Assembly: GCF_003852405.1 (NCBI RefSeq)
Contig: NZ_QAJM01000002.1
Location: 167,109-231,108, forward strand
Length of the DNA: 64,000 nt
Reading direction: 5' to 3'
Source of the DNA: Pseudomonas sp. KBW05
GTDB taxonomy: Bacteria > Pseudomonadota > Gammaproteobacteria > Pseudomonadales > Pseudomonadaceae
The notes below the pieces were generated by a model. The model was not told the origin of the DNA, searched no databases, and saw only the letters and a list, made by a program, of their open reading frames with translations. Positions 1-9,334 of the stretch are shown here, one piece after another (the first letter of the stretch is position 1; every line of letters starts with the position of its first letter). The position numbers and the translations under genes were made by a program.

Positions 1-1167
1 GACCACGTCGCACTTCTTGATGTGGTACTCGATCCACTCGGTGTGGATGCTGATGTCGCCTTCCACGTAATGGAAATTCGGGTGGCTGCGCAGGCGCTCG
101 ATGGCGTCGGAGCCGATGTCCAGGCCGTAGACTTCGTAACGGTCGTCACGCAGCAGGCGCTCGGACAGGTGGTTACCGATAAAGCCGTTCACGCCGAGGA
201 TCAGCACACGGGTACGGCGCGGTTTGCGGCCGGACTCGGCACCGCGCAGCACCGAACCGTCCACCAGGCCCAGTTCGTTGGCCAGGGACGGGCCGGCCAG
301 GTACAGGCCGTTGTCGTTGCGCTGGCCGAACTTGACCACCAGGGAGTCTTCACCGCAGGCGATGCGCAGCGGGTTGACGCTGATCACGCGGCCTGGAGCC
401 AGGCCTTCATTGCCCTTGACCACTTCGGCTTGCCACACGATCAGCTTGTGCTCGCCCACGGCGCAGAAGGCGCCCGGGTATGGTTGGGTTACGGCACGCA
501 CCAGGTTGAACAGTTCTTCAGCCGGCTTTTTCCACTCCAGCTTGCCATCGGCGGCGGTGCGACGGCCAAAGTAGGTGGCCTGGCTTTCGTCCTGGGCGGT
601 CTCGCTCAGTTTGCCCGCAGCCAGCTGCGGCAGTGCATCGCGCAGCAGGGTGGTGGCCGCGTCACGCAGTTTGGCGTGCAGGCTCAGGCCGGTGTCGGTG
701 CGGTCGATGATGACCTTTTGCTGGGCGAGGATCGCACCGGCATCGGCACGCTTGACCATGCGGTGCAGGGTCACGCCGGTTTCGGTTTCGCCGTTGACCA
801 GCACCCAGTTGGCCGGCGCGCGGCCACGGTATTTCGGCAGCAGCGAGCCGTGCAGGTTGAACGCGCCTTTACGAGCGGTGGCCAGCAGCGGCTCGCTAAG
901 CAGGTTGCGGTAGTAGAACGAGAAGATGTAGTCCGGGTTCAGCTTGGCGATGCGCTCGATCCACAGCGGGTGGTTGGCGTCTTCCGGCGCGTGCACCGGG
1001 ATGCCGTTGCGGGCGCAGAGTTGGGCGACGGAACCGTAGAAGTTGTTTTCCTTGGGATCATCGGCGTGGGTAAACACCGCGGCAATGTCGTAGCCGGCAG
1101 TCAGCAGGGCTTCAATACCTGCACAGCCAATATCGTGGTAGGCGAAGACAACGGCGCTTGAATTCAT
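1..1167 (-). CDS. arnA: ArnA, bifunctional UDP-Ara4N formyltransferase/UDP-GlcA dehydrogenase (5' part, runs off window)
   Basis: The first 389 codons are present; the family is about 660 residues, so the 3' part lies beyond the window edge. The N-terminal formyltransferase domain carries the NxH signature ([14 protein letters not shown], near residue 100) and a downstream Asp ([10 protein letters not shown]). Near residue 315 the dehydrogenase domain starts with a Rossmann loop ([11 protein letters not shown]) and is cut in the NAD-binding half. ArnA oxidises and decarboxylates UDP-glucuronic acid and formylates UDP-L-Ara4N in the lipid A aminoarabinose pathway, which gives polymyxin resistance. 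Its ATG overlaps the arnC stop (ATGA), so the two are translationally coupled. Confidence 0.95.
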   Translation of the reverse strand, partial: MNSSAVVFAYHDIGCAGIEALLTAGYDIAAVFTHADDPKENNFYGSVAQLCARNGIPVHAPEDANHPLWIERIAKLNPDYIFSFYYRNLLSEPLLATARKGAFNLHGSLLPKYRGRAPANWVLVNGETETGVTLHRMVKRADAGAILAQQKVIIDRTDTGLSLHAKLRDAATTLLRDALPQLAAGKLSETAQDESQATYFGRRTAADGKLEWKKPAEELFNLVRAVTQPYPGAFCAVGEHKLIVWQAEVVKGNEGLAPGRVISVNPLRIACGEDSLVVKFGQRNDNGLYLAGPSLANELGLVDGSVLRGAESGRKPRRTRVLILGVNGFIGNHLSERLLRDDRYEVYGLDIGSDAIERLRSHPNFHYVEGDISIHTEWIEYHIKKCDVV

Positions 1168-2201
1168 GACGAAACCTGATCAGAAGGAGAAGTAGAAGTG
1201 GTATGGGAGGACACCAGGCCGTCAACAATGACGACTGGCGCCGGTGCTGCCGGGGTGTTGCGCAGCACTTTTTCGATAAAGAAGCGTGGGCGGGCGCGCA
1301 CGTCGCTGTACATGCGGCCCAGGTATTCACCCAGCAGGCCCATGCCGATGAACTGGCCACCGGTGAACACGAACAGCACCGCAAACAGCACAAACATGCC
1401 GTCGCCGGCCCATTGGGCGCCAAAGGCCAGGCGCATGACGATCAACGCCAACGCAAACAGCACACCCAGGCCCGCCAGGCTGAAGCCGACGATGGACAAC
1501 AGGCGCAGCGGGGTGGTGGTCATGCACGTCAGCAGGTCGAACATCAGGCTGATCAGGCGCATGGCGCTGTATTTGGATTCGCCGTGCTCACGCTCGGCGT
1601 GGTGCACGAGGATTTCCGTAGTGTGGCGGGCAAAGCCGTTGGCCAGGATCGGGATAAAGGTGCTGCGCTCACGGCAGGCGAGCATGGCATCGACGATGGT
1701 GCGGCGGTACGCGCGCAGCATGCAGCCGTAGTCGGTCATGGCTACGCCGGTGGAGCGCTGCACGGCCAGGTTGATCAGGCGCGACGGCCAGCGGCGGAAG
1801 GCCGAGTCCTGGCGGTTGTTGCGCACAGTGGCGACCACGTCGTAACCCAGGGCGGCTTGCTCCACCAGGCGCGGGATTTCTTCCGGCGGGTTTTGCAGGT
1901 CGGCGTCGAGGGTAATCACCACCTCGCCACGGCACTGCTCGAACCCGGCCATGATCGCGGCATGCTGGCCGTAGTTGCGATTGAGGATCACCGCCACCAC
2001 GTTGCTGCCGTCTTCTGCGGCGGCGTCTTCGAGCATTTGCGCGGATTGGTCGCGGCTACCGTCATCCACCAGGATGATTTCGTATTCGTAGGCCAGTTGC
2101 TTGCAGGCTGCGGTGGTGCGGCGCAGCAGTTCAGGCAGGCTTTCTTCTTCGTTGTAGACCGGGATAACGATCGACACGCAATGAATAGGGTAGGGTTTCA
2201 A
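1164..2201 (-). CDS. arnC: ArnC, undecaprenyl-phosphate Ara4FN transferase
   Basis: 345 residues, a GT2 glycosyltransferase followed by two C-terminal transmembrane helices. The N-terminus has [13 protein letters not shown], then [12 protein letters not shown] (the DXD-type metal site). The C-terminal half has hydrophobic stretches near residues 235-260 and 270-290. It transfers formyl-aminoarabinose from UDP to undecaprenyl phosphate at the inner membrane. The chosen start is a TTG (MKPYPIH); no ATG fits in frame nearby, and a GAGG lies about 12 bases upstream. It forms an operon with arnA (4-base overlap). Usually arnB precedes arnC, but here the upstream 365 bases are non-coding and then a divergent unrelated gene begins. 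Confidence 0.93.
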   Translation of the reverse strand: MKPYPIHCVSIVIPVYNEEESLPELLRRTTAACKQLAYEYEIILVDDGSRDQSAQMLEDAAAEDGSNVVAVILNRNYGQHAAIMAGFEQCRGEVVITLDADLQNPPEEIPRLVEQAALGYDVVATVRNNRQDSAFRRWPSRLINLAVQRSTGVAMTDYGCMLRAYRRTIVDAMLACRERSTFIPILANGFARHTTEILVHHAEREHGESKYSAMRLISLMFDLLTCMTTTPLRLLSIVGFSLAGLGVLFALALIVMRLAFGAQWAGDGMFVLFAVLFVFTGGQFIGMGLLGEYLGRMYSDVRARPRFFIEKVLRNTPAAPAPVVIVDGLVSSHTTSTSPSDQVSS

Positions 2202-2566
2202 AGATTCAAGACCTCGGGTTTAGAGCAGGTTGGCGCGTGAAAACAGCAGCGATCATCAGGCAAAAATCTATTTGGCCGAGGCCAATGCAGTACCAAAGTG
2301 AAAGCATAATCAACAGGTTAGCCGGTGTTGCGCGGTTTGCTCTGAAGTTCTGTCTTAAAGACTAAGCGTAAAAATGTTGAACGAATATGAAAGGCGGATG
2401 AAAAACTCGTTTATTTGACAGGTAGACAGCCAGGGTTCAGCTACATGATCCGGCGCTTGAGTAGGGCATTCGTTCAAACCCTGCACAATGCCATTTATTG
2501 AAGAATCTTCTCTGCAAGACCCCGCAAGTGCCGGTAAAGTAAGCACTCTCTTGCCAGGGTAATCGG
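2202..2566. other. Divergent intergenic region upstream of arnC
   Basis: 365 bases between arnC (leftward) and a secreted hypothetical protein (rightward). It is AT-richer than its surroundings and must hold the arnC promoter. I see no convincing ORF, no arnB remnant, and no PmrA or PhoP box good enough to call. Confidence 0.5.
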
Positions 2567-3367
2567 ATGAATAGCGTGCAGCTTTTACGGCCAGTGTTGA
2601 TGGGGTTGTTGATGACCGTGGCGTGTGTCACCACGGTGCGGGCCGACGATGGGGTAGCGCTCACCAGCATTGACCAGGTGCCGGACGGCGTGGAAGTGCG
2701 TGGCAAGCAGATCGCCGCTTATACCTGGGACGACCACCAGGGCAAAAACCTGCTGGTGCTCGCCGAGCAGGTCAGCGAGCGCGATGACGATGGCACCCAG
2801 TCCGCGTTTGTCTACGCGGCCCAATACCTGATCGATGGCAACCGTCCCAAGCGCCTCTGGATGCTCTACGACGACGTGCAGCATTGTGAGTTCGACGCCT
2901 CGCTGCGCTTTGACAGGGCTGCGACCAAGGTCACCGACCTGACTGGCGATGGCATCACCCAAGCCACCGTGGGCTATTCGCGCACCTGCACCAGCGATGT
3001 CAGCCCCAATGAATTCAAGCTGATCATGCACGTGGGCAAGTCACAGAAATACCGCCTGCGCGGCGTCGACCGTTATGGCGCCAGCTGGTGGGACGAAGAC
3101 GCGGGCGCACTGCGTGGCATGCCGCTGCCCAAGGATTGCAGCGTCGCCGCGCAGCAGGCGCTGGTCAGCCAGTACAAGGAGCAGGGCACCGAATTGCCGT
3201 TGCCGGGTTGCTACAGCGAAGAGAAAGACTTTGCCAAGGCGCCGGAGGCGTACCTGACCTTTATGCGCCAGCACTGGTTCGCGTTGATGCAGAAGCAGGA
3301 CACTGAATGGAGCCAGACCCAGACCCAACCGCAAGACGCTGTAGAGGATGATGACACGGCACCCTGA
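2567..3367 (+). CDS. Secreted hypothetical protein (possibly M949_RS01915-like surface polysaccharide family)
   Basis: 266 residues. An N-terminal signal peptide (hydrophobic run LLRPVLMGLLMTVACVTTV, likely cleavage after VRA) predicts a periplasmic or surface protein. The middle has TDLTGDGITQATVGY and then CTSDVSPNEFKLIMH, a pattern I associate from memory with M949_RS01915-type proteins linked to surface polysaccharide; this is low confidence. Three Cys flank the central part. The C-terminus is acidic and Gln-rich. It is divergent from the arn genes and monocistronic. ATG with GGGTAA about 6 bases upstream. Confidence 0.75.
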   Translation: MNSVQLLRPVLMGLLMTVACVTTVRADDGVALTSIDQVPDGVEVRGKQIAAYTWDDHQGKNLLVLAEQVSERDDDGTQSAFVYAAQYLIDGNRPKRLWMLYDDVQHCEFDASLRFDRAATKVTDLTGDGITQATVGYSRTCTSDVSPNEFKLIMHVGKSQKYRLRGVDRYGASWWDEDAGALRGMPLPKDCSVAAQQALVSQYKEQGTELPLPGCYSEEKDFAKAPEAYLTFMRQHWFALMQKQDTEWSQTQTQPQDAVEDDDTAP

Positions 3368-3475
3368 TTTTGTGCCGCCGCCATTCCTGCGTTAGACTCA
3401 GCCTTCGCCAATTCACTAAATATCTCGATTAAACAAAGGCTTGTTCGAGGTATTTAATCCAAAGGCTGATCTATT

Positions 3476-4390
3476 TTGACTGAGTCCATTCGCAACCCGC
3501 TGACCCTCTACCTCACTCGCCTGGCGCCCTCCAGCCAACTGACCATGCGCTACGTGCTGCAGGACGCCGCCGACCGCCTGGGCTTCGAGGACATCAACCT
3601 CGAAGAGATCGATTGGCACCTGCTCCAGCCGGAACACGTGATCGCCCTGGTCGCGGCCCTGCGTGAGGACGGGTATGCGCCGAACACCTCATCGCTGTAT
3701 GTGAACGCCGTGCGCGGCGTGATGAATGAAGCCTGGCGCCTCAGCCTGATCAGCCAGGAACACCTGTTGCGCATGCGCACGGTCAAGGCCGCACCGGGCA
3801 CACGCCTGAGCCAGGGCCGCAACCTGCGCCGCACCTTGATCCGCGAAATGATGGACGTCTGCGCCGCCGACCCACGCCCCCAGGGCCTGCGCGATGCGGC
3901 GGTGATCGGCATCCTGTACGGCTCGGGCATGCGCAAGTCGGAGTCGGTCAACCTTGACTTGGCGCAGGTCAATTTCGAAGAACGCAGCTTGCGGGTGATC
4001 GGCAAAGGCAACAAGGAGCTGATCAAATACGCCCCGGCCTGGGCCTTTGCCAAGTTGCAGGCCTGGCTGGATTTTCGTCGTGAACACCTCAAGGAAGGCG
4101 AGCAGGACGATAGCTTCCTGTTCAACCGCATTCGCCGTGGCAGCCACATCACACGGGAGCGCATCACCAAGCATGCGATCTACTACATCGCCCGTCAGCG
4201 CGGTGAGCAAGTGGGGGTGAAGATCATGCCCCATGACTTCCGCCGTTCGTTTATCACGCGGGTGATTGAAGAACACGACCTGTCGATTGCGCAGAAACTG
4301 GCACACCACACCAATATCCAGACCACTGCCAGCTACGACGTACGCGAGGACAACGAGCGACGGCGGGCGGTGGATCGGTTTGATTTGTAG
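3476..4390 (+). CDS. Stand-alone tyrosine recombinase (XerC/D-like integrase)
   Basis: 304 residues. The N-terminal SAM-like core-binding domain spans about 1-110 and the catalytic domain about 115-300. All expected catalytic residues are visible: R153 (GMRKSE), K177 (GKGNK), H253 and R256 (PHDFRRSF), H277 (LAHHTN) and Tyr287 (TTASYD). It should cut and rejoin specific DNA sites through a 3'-phosphotyrosine. The start is a TTG (MTESIRNPL). No excisionase, att pair or cargo is apparent beside it, and base composition matches the core, so it looks like a domesticated chromosomal recombinase. XerC and XerD proper are not indicated by context. Confidence 0.85.
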   Translation: MTESIRNPLTLYLTRLAPSSQLTMRYVLQDAADRLGFEDINLEEIDWHLLQPEHVIALVAALREDGYAPNTSSLYVNAVRGVMNEAWRLSLISQEHLLRMRTVKAAPGTRLSQGRNLRRTLIREMMDVCAADPRPQGLRDAAVIGILYGSGMRKSESVNLDLAQVNFEERSLRVIGKGNKELIKYAPAWAFAKLQAWLDFRREHLKEGEQDDSFLFNRIRRGSHITRERITKHAIYYIARQRGEQVGVKIMPHDFRRSFITRVIEEHDLSIAQKLAHHTNIQTTASYDVREDNERRRAVDRFDL

Positions 4391-4430
4391 ATAACCACCG
4401 CCATTTTTCTGGAGGGATGAAGATCCAAAT

Positions 4431-4534
4431 GTGGGAGCGGGCTTGCTCGCGAATGCGGTGTGTCAGTCAAACATGCATTAGCTGACACGCCGCCTTCGCG
4501 AGCAAGCCCGCTCCCACACAAGCCCGCTCCTACA
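4431..4534. repeat. REPIN (inverted REP pair) with an extra half unit
   Basis: gtgggagcgggcttgctcgc (from 4431) is inverted at the right end (cgcgagcaagcccgctccca, to about 4517), with a spacer containing a tgtcag/ctgaca inner pair. A further partial copy (agcccgctcctac) follows to 4534. It sits between convergent genes. Confidence 0.9.
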
Positions 4535-4557
4535 AGGGATGGTATTCCCACATTGAC

Positions 4558-5766
4558 TCAGGAGGAGGGCGGGACACTCGCCAGATGCGCCGGCAAGCGG
4601 CGCAATGTCCACAGTGTGGTGAGCATCGCCGCAATGGCGCACAGTGCGATGCCAACCAACATCGGCGCCGGCGTATGGTCGGCGAACACGCCCACGACCG
4701 TCATCGACACCGCCCCCACGATCATCTGGATCGCCCCCAGCAACGCCGACGCCGAACCCGCCACCGCGCCATGATCCTCCAGGGATAACACCCCGGCCGC
4801 CGGCAGCAACAAGCCGAGGAACCCGAAACCAATAAACAGCAGCGCCATCATCACGGCCAGGCTGTCGATCCACAGCGTGGTAATTGCCAGTGCGGCCAAC
4901 ACCACCGTCACCGCAATCACCGACCCGCGAATCAACGGCGCCAAGCCAAAGCGCGCACTGAGACGTGCAGTCAGCTGGCTCATGGCAAAGAACGACGCCG
5001 CGTTCAGGGCAAAGCACAGGCTGAATTGCGTAGGTGTCAGGCCGAAATACTCGATGTACACAAACGGCGCGCTGCCAATAAACACAAAGAACGTGGCCAA
5101 GCCAAAACCGCTGACCACCGACAGGCCGGTAAACACCGGATCACGCAGCAGCGCGCCGTAGCTGCCAAACGCGTTGCCCAGGTTTTTCCCCAGGCGTCGC
5201 TCGGCGGGATGGGTTTCGGGCAGTTGCACGACGGTCATCACCAGGCACGCCACGGCCACCAGGGCGAGTACGGCAAACACTTCGCGCCAGCTCCAGATCG
5301 AAATCACCAGGCTGCCGGCCAATGGTGCCAGAATCGGCGACACACTCATCACCAGCATCAGCAACGCCATCAGGCGCGCGGCTTCGTGGCCGGTGTACAG
5401 GTCGCGCACAATCGCCCGGGGAATCACCATCCCGGCACAGGCGCCAAACGCTTGTACGGCGCGAAAGCCGATCAGCACTTCAATGGTCGGCGCCAACGCG
5501 CAGCCCACACTGCCTATCGCAAAGATCACCAGCCCGGCATAAATGGGCGGCTTGCGCCCGAACACATCACTGATCGGCCCGTAGAACAACTGGCACACGC
5601 CGATGATCATGAAGAACACCGTCAGGCTCATCTGCACCGCTGCCGGCGAGGCGTGCAGGCTGGCGCCGAGGGTGGGGAGGGCGGGCAGGTAGATGTCGAT
5701 GGCGAAGGGGCCGACAGCCGTGATCAAGCCCAGTAACAGGGCGAGGTGGGCGATGCTTCGAGACAT
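4558..5766 (-). CDS. Bcr/CflA family multidrug exporter (MFS)
   Basis: 402 residues with 12 predicted transmembrane helices. Family hallmarks are the N-terminal FAIDIYLPALPTLGASL segment, the inter-helix 2/3 motif (GPISDVFGRKPP) and IVRDLYTGHEAARLMA in the central loop. It is a proton-coupled inner-membrane drug or metabolite exporter; the substrate cannot be read from sequence. The ATG at 5766 (MSRSIAHLAL) is preferred over an ATG seven codons upstream because a GGA motif sits about 7 bases before it. Divergent from the chemoreceptor gene; its 3' end faces a REPIN. Confidence 0.88.
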   Translation of the reverse strand: MSRSIAHLALLLGLITAVGPFAIDIYLPALPTLGASLHASPAAVQMSLTVFFMIIGVCQLFYGPISDVFGRKPPIYAGLVIFAIGSVGCALAPTIEVLIGFRAVQAFGACAGMVIPRAIVRDLYTGHEAARLMALLMLVMSVSPILAPLAGSLVISIWSWREVFAVLALVAVACLVMTVVQLPETHPAERRLGKNLGNAFGSYGALLRDPVFTGLSVVSGFGLATFFVFIGSAPFVYIEYFGLTPTQFSLCFALNAASFFAMSQLTARLSARFGLAPLIRGSVIAVTVVLAALAITTLWIDSLAVMMALLFIGFGFLGLLLPAAGVLSLEDHGAVAGSASALLGAIQMIVGAVSMTVVGVFADHTPAPMLVGIALCAIAAMLTTLWTLRRLPAHLASVPPSS

Positions 5767-5906
5767 GGGCGATTCCGCGTGGAACAAGGGTCGGTCAGCT
5801 TAAGGGATTCGTGCAGATCCGCAAACTTGGGCTTCAATAACAAGCAGTTGATGCCGATAACAGTACAGGCGCAGCCCAACCGGCAGCCAGGCATGGGGAT
5901 ACCAGC

Positions 5907-7520
5907 ATGACGATCAAACTCCGCTTGATGTTGTTGATTGCGACAGGGTTGGCAACGGCCTTGCTCATGAGCCTGGCCAGTTATGTGGGAAATGCGCGGA
6001 TGGGCAACGCCGTGCAAGAAAACGAAGTGAGCATGACGGTACTGCGCAACCACATGGAAGCCGACATGATGCACGACGCCCTGCGCGCCGATGTGTTGTC
6101 GGCCATGTTGGTGGGGTTGGGTAAAAGCACCAGCACCCCAGCCGAGGTCAACAGCGCCTTGCAGGAACACGCCGAACACTTTCGCCAGGTCTTGGCGGAC
6201 AACCTCAAGCTGCCGCTGGGCGACACGCTCAGGGGCAGCCTGGAACAGATCAAACCCAGCCTCGACACTTATATAAGCACCGGCGAGCGCATTGTTGCCC
6301 TGGCCCTGGACAATCCCGAGGCCGCCCGCGAACAATTGACGACCTTTAACAGCGCCTTCAGCCAGCTTGAAGATCAAATGGCGAGCCTCAGCGAACTGAT
6401 CGAAAGCAACACCCAGCAGACCAGCGCGGGCACACGGCAGACCATTGCGAACGCCAACTTCACCTTGGGCGCGGTATTGATCGCCAGCCTGTTATTGCTC
6501 TTGGCTCAGGGCCGCTGGGTAATCCAGAGCATCATGGGCCCGTTGCAGACGGCCAGTCGCATTGCCGCCAGCATCGCCCGTGGCAATTTGAGCGAGCCGA
6601 TTGTCGAACCCCCGCGCAAGGACGAAGCCAGCGCGCTGATCCGCAGCCTCGCCACCATGCAACGCGACTTGCGCGGCATGATTGAAGTCGTGCGCAGCAA
6701 CGCCCACGGTGTCAACGGCAAGAGCGAGCAACTGAGCCACGGCTGCCATGAAGTGGCCGGCAGCAGCCAGCAGCAAAGCGCCGCGGCGAGCACCATGGCC
6801 GCCGCCGCCAGCGAAATGACCGCCAGTATCGAAGAAATCACCCGCCATGCCGGCCGCGCGCTGGTGATGGCCAACCAGGCAGAAGCCCTGGCCAAAGACG
6901 GCGGCCGGGTGATCCACCAAGTCGTCAATGACATGGATGGCATCGCCCGCTCAGCGCAGCAGTCGGCACAGGTTATCCGCACGCTGGACAAGGAGTCAGA
7001 AGCGATCTTCAGCATCATCCAGGTGATCAAAGGCATCGCCGACCAAACCAACCTGCTAGCCTTGAACGCCGCCATCGAAGCCGCCCGCGCCGGCGAACAA
7101 GGCCGCGGCTTTGCCGTAGTCGCCGACGAAGTACGCAGCCTGGCAGGCCGCACCAGCGCATCGACCCAGGAAATCGCCAGCATGGTCGGGCGTATCCAGC
7201 AAAACACTCGGGAAGCGGTGACCAGCATGGAGGAGGGCGTCGCCCAGGTAGATAAAGGCATGGCGGTGACTGCCGAAGTCGAACGCGCGATCCGCGAGAT
7301 TCTGCAGGCCACGTTGAATACCACGGAGTTGGTGAACGACATCTCCCGCACCATCGGCGAGCAGAGCCTGGCCAGCAACGAAATTGCGCACCAGGTGGAA
7401 ATGATTGCGGGCATGTCGGAGAGTAACAGCCGAGTAATCGCCGCGACGGCGTCGACCACGGACGAATTGTCGTCGTTGGCGGGGGAGCTTTCGCAGTCGG
7501 TGGATCGGTTTCGGTTGTAG
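5907..7520 (+). CDS. Methyl-accepting chemotaxis protein
   Basis: 537 residues. TM1 is about 6-28, a periplasmic all-helical (4HB-like) sensor domain about 30-175, TM2 about 180-202, then HAMP and a cytoplasmic signalling domain. The signalling tip is intact (GIADQTNLLALNAAIEAARA, then FAVVADEVRSLA), so it should engage CheA/CheW. The ligand is unknown. ATG with GGGGA 8 bases upstream. Monocistronic, and followed within 20 bases by a perfect AT-rich hairpin. Confidence 0.92.
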   Translation: MTIKLRLMLLIATGLATALLMSLASYVGNARMGNAVQENEVSMTVLRNHMEADMMHDALRADVLSAMLVGLGKSTSTPAEVNSALQEHAEHFRQVLADNLKLPLGDTLRGSLEQIKPSLDTYISTGERIVALALDNPEAAREQLTTFNSAFSQLEDQMASLSELIESNTQQTSAGTRQTIANANFTLGAVLIASLLLLLAQGRWVIQSIMGPLQTASRIAASIARGNLSEPIVEPPRKDEASALIRSLATMQRDLRGMIEVVRSNAHGVNGKSEQLSHGCHEVAGSSQQQSAAASTMAAAASEMTASIEEITRHAGRALVMANQAEALAKDGGRVIHQVVNDMDGIARSAQQSAQVIRTLDKESEAIFSIIQVIKGIADQTNLLALNAAIEAARAGEQGRGFAVVADEVRSLAGRTSASTQEIASMVGRIQQNTREAVTSMEEGVAQVDKGMAVTAEVERAIREILQATLNTTELVNDISRTIGEQSLASNEIAHQVEMIAGMSESNSRVIAATASTTDELSSLAGELSQSVDRFRL

Positions 7521-7535
7521 GTTGGCGGCTCAACA

Positions 7536-7571
7536 TATAACTAAACTAAATGACTATTTAGTTTAGTTATA
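7536..7571. repeat. Perfect 16-bp AT-rich inverted repeat
   Basis: The arm TATAACTAAACTAAAT (7536-7551) is repeated as its exact reverse complement at 7556-7571, around the four-base loop GACT. It lies between the convergent chemoreceptor and lipoprotein genes. It could act as a bidirectional terminator, but the stem is almost all A/T, which is unusual for an intrinsic terminator in a high-GC genome. It also marks the left edge of the accessory region. Confidence 0.85.
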
Positions 7572-7598
7572 ATTATATTGAATATTAGACCAGATAGG

Positions 7599-8090
7599 TC
7601 AGGGCGCTTTCTTGTCACTGTCACCGAGGCTGAACAAACGCTTGTTAACGGAATAACCGGCTACACGCCATTGACTGTCATCCTCGCGAAGCACCACCTT
7701 TTCCGTTGCGGGCCCGCTGCTGAACGTGGTGACACACTCAACAATCGCATAGCTGCCAGCCGGAGCATCTGGCATCTGGGTAGTGAAACCGATCTGTGCG
7801 GAATTACGCTCCACAAACGTACCGAGCCCAACACGCATCGCCTTGATCCCGGCAGTCCAGACCGTCTCGGAAGTCGTCGCCTTGAGCAACGGACTGGCAA
7901 CCGGCCAAGTCTGATCGACACTGCCTGAATCGAGCAGCCGTAAAAACTCGACCGTAGCGTTGAACACATCGCGCTGTTGTTGTTCGGTGGCTGGTTCGGA
8001 TGCGATGACCTTGGGCGGGTTCTTGTTGAAGCTGACATCGCAGCCCGATAGCAGCAACGAAGATAAGAGCACAGCGGCGAGTTGCTTCAT
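7599..8090 (-). CDS. Lipoprotein, DUF4019-like
   Basis: 163 residues. Lipoprotein signal with lipobox LLSGC at residues 15-19 (MKQLAAVLLSS...). The mature part has W-x-x-AS and W-x-x-G-I-K-A-M-R blocks and ends in WRVAGYSVNKR, a layout I associate with DUF4019. Function unknown, and the membrane it is anchored to is uncertain. The ATG at 8090 is chosen because GAGG lies 6 bases upstream; another in-frame ATG is four codons earlier. Monocistronic. Confidence 0.8.
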   Translation of the reverse strand: MKQLAAVLLSSLLLSGCDVSFNKNPPKVIASEPATEQQQRDVFNATVEFLRLLDSGSVDQTWPVASPLLKATTSETVWTAGIKAMRVGLGTFVERNSAQIGFTTQMPDAPAGSYAIVECVTTFSSGPATEKVVLREDDSQWRVAGYSVNKRLFSLGDSDKKAP

Positions 8091-8346
8091 GCAAAGCCTC
8101 ATTGGGTAGTGGCGTCCGTGAGGCGAGTAAAGATGAGGATTGCGGGGGGCGCCATTGGTAGAGGGAAAATATGAGGTGTGGGATTTGCAATCAGGGCTGC
8201 AACGACCCTGGTGGGCGTATATGGAGTTACGCATAATGTATATTATGTTAAATCATGTGCTATGTATCACGTGTTCATAAGCTATGTAAGTCACTGATTC
8301 GACGGATTCGTTTCTGACGCCTACTCTCTCAACGGGCCATGTCCAT

Positions 8347-9297
8347 TCAGCAATCTGCTTTCGCTGGTCGCTTACGTTTTCTCCAATCAGCTTGAGTCTT
8401 ACGCTTCCTAGCGAGAGCCGGTGGTTCAGGAATATCCCAGCCATTTGGGACAATTGACCTTAGGTCATACCCCATCATGAAAAGCCCAGCCTCAAAACGA
8501 TGGCAGCGCTCTTCAATTGCCAGCGCCGGAAAAATCTCAACATGGGTTTCCAGAAAGTGCCGGATAATCCAACCTAGCTGAAGCTGGCGGGCTGCCCATT
8601 CGTGTGGTTTACCGCGATTCAATCGCTGGGTCCCCATATATTGTGGGCCGAGCATTTGCGGGTTCCTCACCTGAATTCCGGGGCCTTCCTCCCAGGCGAA
8701 CATTAGGTGGTTAGCTGCAGGCGCGGTCTGATGGCAAACACCCGAGCGATATAAGTGATAAAGGGTCGCCGCAGCACCAGCGACTCGTCCATCCAGAATA
8801 GGAGAGCCTGACTCATCGAAGATCGCGTGTATCTTAGTCATTCCGGAGTTGAATACCGGTACAGACTTGAGAGTGATATGGGATATCCGATTACTGCTAT
8901 CCAGGCGCAGTAAAGCTTCAACGGCGATCAGATAACCAGGCAGTTCACCGCTTGCCGCCAGACCTTGAAGGAATGTGACGGAAGCCGGATTCAACACCCC
9001 TCCCCATTTGAGGATCTCTTCGCATACGGTGTACGCCGTCGCCACGTCTTCACCCAGCGCGGCATCGCGCAGGCGTTCACGGAATGCTTTAAGGATCTTG
9101 CTTACGTCGTCCCAGCACCCGTCCCACTGGTAGGCCTGCTGCGCGCCCTGAATGCCAATGACCTTTTCCTTTAGCGTTTTTCGTACGTAATTACTGCGAG
9201 CAAAGCGCAGATCGACGGTCAGGTTTGGCAGATTTCCCCCCATCCATCTCACAAAGCCTTGTACGTCGGGTTGCTGCAAAAAAGCATCTCGATCCAT
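8347..9297 (-). CDS. Hypothetical protein, possibly OGG-like DNA glycosylase fold
   Basis: 316 residues, no signal peptide or membrane segment. The central WDGCWDDVSKILKAFRERLRD and the block NSGMTKIHAIFDE...ILDGRVAGA resemble the Lys/Asp-bearing core of OGG-fold proteins, where a Lys and a downstream Asp serve the glycosylase reaction. This is pattern memory, not a search, and is only moderately supported. The C-terminus is strongly basic (RKRKTQADWRKRKRP), consistent with nucleic acid binding. ATG with AGGA 8 bases upstream. It lies 37 bases downstream of the PLD-like gene, in the same direction, so it is probably co-transcribed as the last gene of the island. Confidence 0.75.
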   Translation of the reverse strand: MDRDAFLQQPDVQGFVRWMGGNLPNLTVDLRFARSNYVRKTLKEKVIGIQGAQQAYQWDGCWDDVSKILKAFRERLRDAALGEDVATAYTVCEEILKWGGVLNPASVTFLQGLAASGELPGYLIAVEALLRLDSSNRISHITLKSVPVFNSGMTKIHAIFDESGSPILDGRVAGAAATLYHLYRSGVCHQTAPAANHLMFAWEEGPGIQVRNPQMLGPQYMGTQRLNRGKPHEWAARQLQLGWIIRHFLETHVEIFPALAIEERCHRFEAGLFMMGYDLRSIVPNGWDIPEPPALARKRKTQADWRKRKRPAKADC

Positions 9298-9334
9298 TAG
9301 CCAATCCTAAAGAAATTTATCGGAAGTCTCAGCG

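Noticed and set aside
2202-2566. PmrA/PhoP box upstream of arnC
   Set aside because: Several TTAA-containing stretches exist (near 2350), but none has the expected direct-repeat spacing.
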